Assembly (NCBI GenBank): GCA_031255425.1
Contig: JAIRSN010000137.1
Span: forward strand, 1-9,936
DNA length: 9,936 bases
Origin: Dysgonamonadaceae bacterium
GTDB taxonomy: Bacteria; Bacteroidota; Bacteroidia; Bacteroidales; Azobacteroidaceae
Direction: 5' to 3'
Positions within the stretch are counted from its first letter, which is position 1, and the number at the start of each line of letters is the position of its first letter. This document shows positions 5,255-9,936 of this stretch, one piece after another. The translations under genes were made by a program, and so were the position numbers. The notes below the pieces were generated by a model. That model saw only the letters and a program-made list of their open reading frames with translations, did not search any database and was not told the origin of the DNA.

Positions 5255-7720
5255 TTATTCTTTGTAATAAATCCGTTTGACCCGCGGAGAAATGGAAGTC
5301 AGTATTTCGTAGGGGATGGTCTTTAGCTTGTCCGCCCAATCGCTTACGGTAACCGGCTCGCCGAACAGGGTCACTTCGTCCCCTTCTGCGACATTCACCC
5401 CCGTGACATCAATCATGCAGATGTCCATACAGACATTTCCGACAATCGGGCAGGCAGTTCCGTTCACGTGAACCGTTCCGGTCCCGTTTCCCAGCCGGCG
5501 GTCGAGGCCGTCCGCATAACCGACGGGAATGCAAGCGATGCGGGAATCCCGGATCAGCCGGGCGTTCCGGCTGTACCCGACGGATTCGCCCGCCCTTACG
5601 TCCCGGATTTGCAAAATCCGGGTTTTGAGCGCCGCCACCGGCCGAAGCGCTTTTTCGTCGACAGCCGAAATGCCGTACAGTCCGATTCCCAGGCGGACGG
5701 CATCGAATTGCGCCGCCGGAAACCGCTCAATTCCCGCCGAATTTAGCACGTGACGCTTCACCGGATAGTTCAACAAGCCCTCCAGTTGACCGGACATTTG
5801 CGAAAACAGGCTGATTTGCCGTTCCGTATAATCGTCTAATAGCGGCGAATCGCTGCCCGCCAGATGCGAAAAGACCGATTTGACCAGCACCCCGGTTTGC
5901 CTGTTCAGCCGTTTGCCCAAAGCGGGAATGTCCGGGGCGTCGAATCCCAGGCGATTCATGCCGGTATTCAACTTAATATGAATGGGGTAGGAGAGAATCC
6001 CGCGCCGTTCGGTTTCCCGGATAATGGCGTCCAAGAGATTCAAGTTGTAGATTTCCGGCTCCAAACGGTATTCAAACAGCGTATTGAAAGCGTGTTCTTC
6101 CGGATTCATCACCAGAACGGGCATGGAAATCCCCTCGCGCCTCAGCTCGGCACCTTCGTCCGCCACCGCCACCGCCAGATAATCCGCGCCGCGTTCCTGC
6201 AACGTTTTAGCCAGTTCGTAGGAACCGACGCCGTAGCCGAACGCTTTAACCATGCAAATCACTTTGGTTTCTGGATTTAACCGGGAGCGAAAATACTTGA
6301 GGTTGTGTATCACCGCATCCAGATTGACTTCCAGAACGGTCTGGTGAACTTTTTCCTCCAACTGTTCGGAAATCCGTTCGAACCGCGACTTGCGCGAACC
6401 CTTGATCAGCACGATTGCGTTTTTCAACCCGCGCCAAACGCCGGAAGCGAGGAAACTTTCGGTCGTCGGATAGAAATCTTTCTCCATATTGAACAGGTTG
6501 GAATGGGACATCAGGTTCGGCCCGATTCCGATGATGTGTTGAATTTGCTTTTGATGCACAAGTTCGGCGACCTTGCGGTAGAACGCGGCGGGCACCATTC
6601 CCGATTGAAGAATATCCGAAAGCACCAGCACGCGCTTCAACTGATGGTCTGTCGAACGGCGCACCATAAAGTCCAGTGCGATAGCCAGCGAGTTTATATC
6701 CGAGTTGTAAGTATCATTGATCAGCGTATTTCCATGAATCCCCTTGCAAACATCCAGGCGCATGGCGACCGGATCTAATTTTTCGAACCGCGCCGGCAAC
6801 TCCGGCAACTCCGGAGCCAGATACAGGATCAAGGTCAGGCAATGGATGGCGTCTTCGATGGAAGCATCGTCCGTGAACGGGATTTTCAGGGTCTGTTGGG
6901 TGCCGTGCGCCGTATATGTTATCATCGTGTGGTCGATTAGTTTCTCAATCCCGGCAATATAAACGGGCGCTTCCTCGTTTTTCGCAGACCAGGAGTACCC
7001 TTTATGCAGAAATCCCTTTTTCTCCAGGCAATAGTTGACCAGCCGCTGGTCTTCATTGTAAATAATTACCTCCGCCGATTGAAACAGCGCCAGTTTTTCC
7101 AGGCATTTTTCTTCCTGTGAGAAAAAATTTTCCTGATGCGCCTCCCCGATCGTCGTGAAGATGCCGATGGTCGGACGGATGATGGCTTCGAGCCGTTCCA
7201 TCTCCTTTTGCAGCGAGATACCCGCCTCGAAGATACCCAATTGCGTCTGGTCGTCCAACTGCCAGACCGACAGGGGAACCCCCGTCTGAGAGTTGTAGCT
7301 GCGGGGCGACCGGACAATCGAAAACCGGTCGTGAAGCAGTTGGTAAAGCCATTCCTTCACGATGGTTTTGCCGTTGCTGCCGGTGATTCCGATAACCGGA
7401 ATATCGAACAGCCGGCGGTGGTGCGCCGCCAGGTGTTGCAGGGCTGCGAGCGTATCGTCCACCCGGAGGCAGTTGGCGTCCGGCATCCGGTCTATCCCGG
7501 CAAAATCGTGCCGGACGACAAAATTGCGCACGCCTTTTTCGTACAAATCATAGATATAGCGGTGCCCGTCGTTGTGTTCGGTAGACAAGGCGAAGAACAG
7601 TGTCACCGCCGGCTCCGACAACGAACGGCTATCGGTCAGCAATATACGGATGCCGGCATCCGACAGGGGGCAAGGTTGCGCGTCGATAATTTTAGCTATT
7701 TCAAAAATAGTTTGTTTCAT
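5255..7720 (-). CDS. murF-alr: Bifunctional MurF ligase / alanine racemase
   Basis: An 821-residue cytoplasmic fusion of two peptidoglycan enzymes. Residues 1-455 are MurF, which adds D-Ala-D-Ala to UDP-MurNAc-tripeptide using ATP: P-loop GSNGKT (114-119), SYNSQTGVPLS (141-151), GIFEAGIS (162-169), GEAHQENF (192-199) and NDTYNSDINSL (335-345). The residue after GKT is Ile rather than the usual Thr. Residues 462-821 are a PLP-dependent alanine racemase that makes D-alanine: the PLP lysine is K492 in MVKAFGYG, the catalytic Tyr is probably Y716 in SVGYSRNA, with GYADG (734-738) and GNVCMDICMIDVT (761-773). Both halves look intact. The fusion is usual in Bacteroidota. The ATG at 7720 follows a promoter about 35 bases upstream. 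It heads the operon with the DUF1460 gene, xseA and the membrane-protein gene. Confidence 0.95.
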   Translation of the reverse strand: MKQTIFEIAKIIDAQPCPLSDAGIRILLTDSRSLSEPAVTLFFALSTEHNDGHRYIYDLYEKGVRNFVVRHDFAGIDRMPDANCLRVDDTLAALQHLAAHHRRLFDIPVIGITGSNGKTIVKEWLYQLLHDRFSIVRSPRSYNSQTGVPLSVWQLDDQTQLGIFEAGISLQKEMERLEAIIRPTIGIFTTIGEAHQENFFSQEEKCLEKLALFQSAEVIIYNEDQRLVNYCLEKKGFLHKGYSWSAKNEEAPVYIAGIEKLIDHTMITYTAHGTQQTLKIPFTDDASIEDAIHCLTLILYLAPELPELPARFEKLDPVAMRLDVCKGIHGNTLINDTYNSDINSLAIALDFMVRRSTDHQLKRVLVLSDILQSGMVPAAFYRKVAELVHQKQIQHIIGIGPNLMSHSNLFNMEKDFYPTTESFLASGVWRGLKNAIVLIKGSRKSRFERISEQLEEKVHQTVLEVNLDAVIHNLKYFRSRLNPETKVICMVKAFGYGVGSYELAKTLQERGADYLAVAVADEGAELRREGISMPVLVMNPEEHAFNTLFEYRLEPEIYNLNLLDAIIRETERRGILSYPIHIKLNTGMNRLGFDAPDIPALGKRLNRQTGVLVKSVFSHLAGSDSPLLDDYTERQISLFSQMSGQLEGLLNYPVKRHVLNSAGIERFPAAQFDAVRLGIGLYGISAVDEKALRPVAALKTRILQIRDVRAGESVGYSRNARLIRDSRIACIPVGYADGLDRRLGNGTGTVHVNGTACPIVGNVCMDICMIDVTGVNVAEGDEVTLFGEPVTVSDWADKLKTIPYEILTSISPRVKRIYYKE

Positions 7721-7754
7721 AAGTAATAAACGATAAACAATCCGGATTACCGGA

Positions 7755-7762
7755 CAAATGTA
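7755..7762 (-). promoter_or_regulatory. -7 box of the murF-alr operon promoter
   Basis: TACATTTG on the minus strand matches TAnnTTTG and lies 34 bases before the start codon. No good TTTG -33 box is seen at 19-21 bp; that position (around 7782-7785) falls within the tRNA promoter spacer. Confidence 0.5.
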
Positions 7763-7771
7763 CTTATTTTA

Positions 7772-7803
7772 TTTGAAATCCTGATTTTTTTTCTCTACCT
7801 TTG
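7772..7803 (+). promoter_or_regulatory. Promoter of the tRNA-Lys gene
   Basis: TTTG (7772-7775) and TACCTTTG (7796-7803) are separated by 20 bp, an exact fit to the Bacteroides primary sigma-factor consensus (TTTG, 19-21 bp, TAnnTTTG). The tRNA begins 20 bases after the -7 box. Confidence 0.7.
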
Positions 7804-7823
7804 CCGTCGCTTTTAGGGAAGCA

Positions 7824-7896
7824 GATTCATTAGCTCAGCAGGTAGAGCACATCCCTTTTAAGGATGGGGTCCTGGGTTCGAGCCCCAGATGAATCA
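7824..7896 (+). tRNA. tRNA-Lys (anticodon UUU)
   Basis: A 73-base cloverleaf. The acceptor stem is GATTCAT (7824-7830) with ATGAATC (7889-7895), discriminator A at 7896. The D-arm uses GCTC/GAGC. The anticodon stem CATCC/GGATG carries the loop CTTTTAA, giving anticodon TTT. The T-arm is CTGGG-TTCGAGC-CCCAG. The 3' CCA is not encoded (CCG follows), so it must be added by the CCA-adding enzyme. The gene is a single transcription unit with its own promoter and terminator between two oppositely oriented operons. Confidence 0.97.
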
Positions 7897-7902
7897 CCGG
7901 AG

Positions 7903-7928
7903 ACCGCTGTTTTCAGCGGTTTTTTTTT
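7903..7928 (+). terminator. Rho-independent terminator of the tRNA-Lys gene
   Basis: A 7-bp stem ACCGCTG (7903-7909) with CAGCGGT (7914-7920), TTTT loop, followed by eight more T residues (7921-7928). It lies between the convergent tRNA and parB genes. Read from the parB side it is not followed by a T-run, so parB has no clear intrinsic terminator here. Confidence 0.88.
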
Positions 7929-7937
7929 GTGGGACAG

Positions 7938-8813
7938 TTACTTTATGGAGTCGAACCGCTGAACGATTCGTTCCAGGTCTTCCTGGGAGGTAAAGGGGAT
8001 GGTGATTTTTCCGGCGCCACGGTCGTTGATCTGAAAGGCTACTTTGGAATTGAAAAAGTCCGACAGGTGATTTTTCAGCATCGCATATTCGTCCGGTGTT
8101 TTGCTTCGTTTCCTGTCCGTCGTCTTCGGCGGATTTTCTTCGTTCAGCGCCTGGATAATTTCTTCCGTTTTCCGTACCGAAAAGTGATGTTTCACCACTT
8201 GTTCGTACACCATCAGTTGGGTGGAGGGATCTTCCAGCGAGAGCAGGAGCTTGGCATGTCCCATGTCGACTTTTTTGTCTTTCAACCCCATTTGTATCTC
8301 GGCGGGAAGTTTCAGCAGGCGCAGAAAGTTGGCTATTGTTGCCCGTTTTTTACCGATTCGTTCGCTGAGTTTCTCCTGCGTGAGGTGGTAGGATTCGATT
8401 AGCGTCTGGTAAGCCAGGGCGATTTCGATGGCGTTCAAATCTTCCCGCTGGATGTTTTCGATCAGCGCCATTTCCATCACATTTTCATCGGATGCTTTTC
8501 TCACATAGGCGGGAATGGTTTCCAGGTTCGCTTTCAGGGAGGCGCGGTAACGCCTTTCTCCGGAAATAATCTGGTATTTGCCGTCGCTCGTTTCCCGTAA
8601 AGTAATGGGTTGTACCAGTCCCAAGGCTTTGATGGAGGCGGACAATTCGTCCAGCGCTTCTTCGTCGAAGACCCTGCGGGGCTGGTTGGGATTGGGTGTT
8701 ATTTTTGCTATTTCGATTTCATTGATAGACGATGATCCGCCCGTATTCAGATCATCCATTGTGATTAAAGCGCCTAAGCCTTTTCCCAGTGCCGCTTTTG
8801 TTTGTTTGGCCAT
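7938..8813 (-). CDS. parB: Chromosome-partitioning protein ParB (Spo0J)
   Basis: A 291-residue CTP-dependent DNA clamp that loads at parS sites and spreads to mark the origin region for segregation by ParA. Order of domains: a short N-terminal tail with KGLGALI (11-17), which in relatives stimulates ParA; the N-terminal nuclease-like/CTP-binding domain with NPNQPRR (41-47), GERRYRA (85-91) and ENIQREDLN (119-127); a helix-turn-helix region (about 137-165, LSERIGKKRATIANFLRLL) that reads parS; a polar linker (about 217-235); and a C-terminal dimerisation domain (about 236-291). Length is normal for chromosomal ParB. It starts 46 bases after the parA stop with no separate promoter seen, so the two are probably cotranscribed. 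No canonical parS was found in this window. Confidence 0.95.
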   Translation of the reverse strand: MAKQTKAALGKGLGALITMDDLNTGGSSSINEIEIAKITPNPNQPRRVFDEEALDELSASIKALGLVQPITLRETSDGKYQIISGERRYRASLKANLETIPAYVRKASDENVMEMALIENIQREDLNAIEIALAYQTLIESYHLTQEKLSERIGKKRATIANFLRLLKLPAEIQMGLKDKKVDMGHAKLLLSLEDPSTQLMVYEQVVKHHFSVRKTEEIIQALNEENPPKTTDRKRSKTPDEYAMLKNHLSDFFNSKVAFQINDRGAGKITIPFTSQEDLERIVQRFDSIK

Positions 8814-8859
8814 AATACTAATGATGAAAAATGATAACTTGTGAGATACTTGATTCTCT

Positions 8860-9627
8860 TTATTTCTTATTCTTATTGATAATTTCTTCCGCTAACTGCA
8901 TGTGATTCAACGAGCCTTTCGATTCGGGATCGTAAAGCAGAACCGGTTGCCCGTAGCTCGGCGCTTCACTCAGCTTGATATTCCGCTGGATAACGGTTGT
9001 GAAGACCATTTCTCCGAAATGTTGTTTCACTTCTTCGTAAATCTGGTTTGCCAGGCGGAGGCGGGAATCATACATTGTCAGGACAAAGCCTTCGATTTCC
9101 AGCTTCGGATTTAATTTTGATTTGATGATCTTTATCGTATTCAACAGTTTGCTGATTCCTTCCAGGGCGAAATATTCGCATTGAACCGGAATGATGACCG
9201 AGTCGGAAGCGGTCAACGCATTGACGGTGATCAACCCTAAGGACGGCGAACAGTCGATCAGGATATAGTCGTAGCGGTCTTTGATCTTTAGCAGGACTTC
9301 TTTCAGGACTTTTTCCCTGTTTTCAAAGTTGAGCATTTCGATCTCGGCGCCTACCAAATCGATGTGCGAAGGCATTATGTCCAGGTGCGGCACGTCTGTG
9401 GAGACGATCGCGTCCAGGGCGTCTACCTTGTCTACTATACATTCGTAAATGGAATTATTTATTTCGCGAATATTAACGCCCAGGCCGGATGATGCATTCG
9501 CTTGCGGGTCGGCGTCGACGACCAGCACTTTTTTGTCCAGTGCTGCCAGCGACGCGGCTAAGTTGATGGTGGTCGTCGTCTTTCCTACGCCTCCTTTTTG
9601 ATTAGCTAAAGCAATAATTTTTCCCAT
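8860..9627 (-). CDS. parA: Chromosome-partitioning ATPase ParA (Soj)
   Basis: A 255-residue cytoplasmic, nucleoid-bound ATPase that works with ParB to separate newly copied origins. It has the deviant Walker A KGGVGKT (11-17, with K11 and K16), the A' motif VVDADPQAN (36-44), Walker B YILIDCSPS (121-129), and the family segment VIIPVQCEYFALEG (144-157). Length is typical of chromosomal ParA. The ATG at 9625-9627 is chosen because MGKIIALANQKGGVGKT is the universal N-terminus. An in-frame extension of 99 residues up to 9924 is translated intergenic repeat DNA and does not resemble ParA. The leader before the ATG is A-rich with no Shine-Dalgarno sequence. Confidence 0.96.
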   Translation of the reverse strand: MGKIIALANQKGGVGKTTTTINLAASLAALDKKVLVVDADPQANASSGLGVNIREINNSIYECIVDKVDALDAIVSTDVPHLDIMPSHIDLVGAEIEMLNFENREKVLKEVLLKIKDRYDYILIDCSPSLGLITVNALTASDSVIIPVQCEYFALEGISKLLNTIKIIKSKLNPKLEIEGFVLTMYDSRLRLANQIYEEVKQHFGEMVFTTVIQRNIKLSEAPSYGQPVLLYDPESKGSLNHMQLAEEIINKNKK

Positions 9628-9650
9628 AATTTTCTTATCTTTTTGAATTG

Positions 9651-9658
9651 CAAAAGTA
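9651..9658 (-). promoter_or_regulatory. -7 box of the parAB promoter
   Basis: TACTTTTG on the minus strand matches TAnnTTTG and sits 23 bases before the parA ATG. No clear TTTG -33 box is present at 19-21 bp. Confidence 0.5.
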
Positions 9659-9706
9659 GGAAATTTTATTGTATTCTCTTTTAATTCATACAAACATTGC
9701 AAATCC

Positions 9707-9738
9707 TGTTGATAACTTCGGATATTTGTTAATAACTT
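9707..9738. repeat. Spaced direct repeat TGTTnATAACTT
   Basis: TGTTGATAACTT (9707-9718) and TGTTAATAACTT (9727-9738) agree at 11 of 12 positions and begin exactly 20 bp apart. Their reverse complements contain TTATCAACA and TTATTAACA, each one mismatch (the same position) from the DnaA-box consensus TTATnCACA. They lie upstream of the parA promoter, and may be weak DnaA boxes, another regulator's operator, or chance. Confidence 0.35.
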
Positions 9739-9936
9739 ACGGCTGCGCCGCCGGCGCCAGGTTGCGGCTGTGCCGCCACCTGATTGTTCTTTTTTGCCTT
9801 GATGCAAAAAAGAACCAAAAAAAATCAAGGCTTGACTTCTTGGCGGACCGCTCTGATACCGCCGGCTAAACGGATTACAACTCGCTTCGCTCAAACAGTA
9901 ATCCGTTTTTAACGCCGTCGGCATCGAGCGGTTGTT
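9739..9936. repeat. Hairpin-rich intergenic repeat region upstream of parA
   Basis: With 9628-9738 this forms a gene-free stretch of over 300 bases. It holds a GC-rich stem with one mismatch (AGGTTGCGGC with GCCGCCACCT, 9759-9781), a perfect 12-bp stem GTTCTTTTTTGC/GCAAAAAAGAAC with loop CTTGAT (9786-9815), GCCTTGAT (9796-9803) that can instead pair with ATCAAGGC (9824-9831), a GGCGG/CCGCC pair (9842-9863), and a perfect 11-bp stem AAACGGATTAC/GTAATCCGTTT (9868-9908). The last loop contains CTCGCTTCGCTCAAAC, a sequence recalled from Bacteroidota intergenic repeats. No protein or RNA gene was recognised. Bases 9909-9936 are too short to assign. Confidence 0.65.

Noticed and set aside
5462..5473. 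Perfect palindrome GTTCACGTGAAC, resembling the parS core
   Set aside because: Only the central ten bases match the parS consensus and the outer bases are wrong on both sides. It lies inside the racemase coding region (VHVN), and a 12-bp palindrome is expected by chance in 10 kb.
7136..7726. 196-residue plus-strand reading frame opposite murF-alr
   Set aside because: It is antisense to well-conserved MurF coding sequence, has composition typical of a shadow frame, and shows no recognisable domain.
7824..7896. tRNA-Lys as an integration site of a mobile element
   Set aside because: No duplicated tRNA 3' end, integrase gene or foreign-looking block was found next to it.
8188..8195. TGTTTCAC, identical to a parS half-site
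   Set aside because: The second half shows no match, and the site is inside parB coding sequence.
9628..9924. 99-residue N-terminal extension of ParA
   Set aside because: It translates hairpin repeats and the parA promoter, and has no ParA-like sequence. The family N-terminus begins exactly at 9627.

Overview
The window looks like a Bacteroidota (Bacteroidales-type) chromosome segment. The evidence is a single-chain MurF-alanine racemase fusion, promoters of the Bacteroides primary-sigma type (TAnnTTTG -7 boxes, one with a TTTG box 20 bp upstream), A-rich start regions without clear Shine-Dalgarno sequences, a tRNA without an encoded CCA end, and proteins resembling Bacteroides families. Species cannot be fixed from the sequence.

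Layout. Bases 1-966 (+) hold the C-terminal part of a sodium:solute symporter, ending in a terminator hairpin that overlaps its stop codon. Converging on it is a 96-residue YefM/Phd-type antitoxin gene (1018-1308, -) with no toxin gene beside it. Bases 1394-1792 hold a gene-free cluster of three 90-base composite hairpin units, two direct and one inverted, bracketed by a perfect 12-bp direct repeat; this looks like a non-autonomous insertion at the 3' end of the next gene. From 7720 down to 1779 (-) runs a tight four-gene operon in the order murF-alr, a DUF1460 NlpC/P60-like cell-wall enzyme, xseA, and a polytopic membrane protein. Intergenic gaps are 12-17 bases. A tRNA-Lys(UUU) gene (+), with its own promoter and terminator, diverges from this operon and converges on parB. 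parA and parB (-) fill 9627-7938. The right end (9628-9936) has no gene; it carries the parA promoter, a spaced repeat with similarity to DnaA boxes, and several strong hairpins of an intergenic-repeat type.

How the genes work together. MurF-Alr supplies D-alanine and adds D-Ala-D-Ala to the peptidoglycan precursor, and the DUF1460 protein probably trims muropeptides in the periplasm, so the operon head concerns the cell wall. XseA is a DNA-repair exonuclease subunit and appears without its usual partner gene xseB. ParA and ParB partition the chromosome. Most of the window is ordinary core genome. The least explained parts are the bracketed hairpin element and its apparent effect on the C-terminus of the membrane protein, the orphan antitoxin, and the hairpin cluster upstream of parA.
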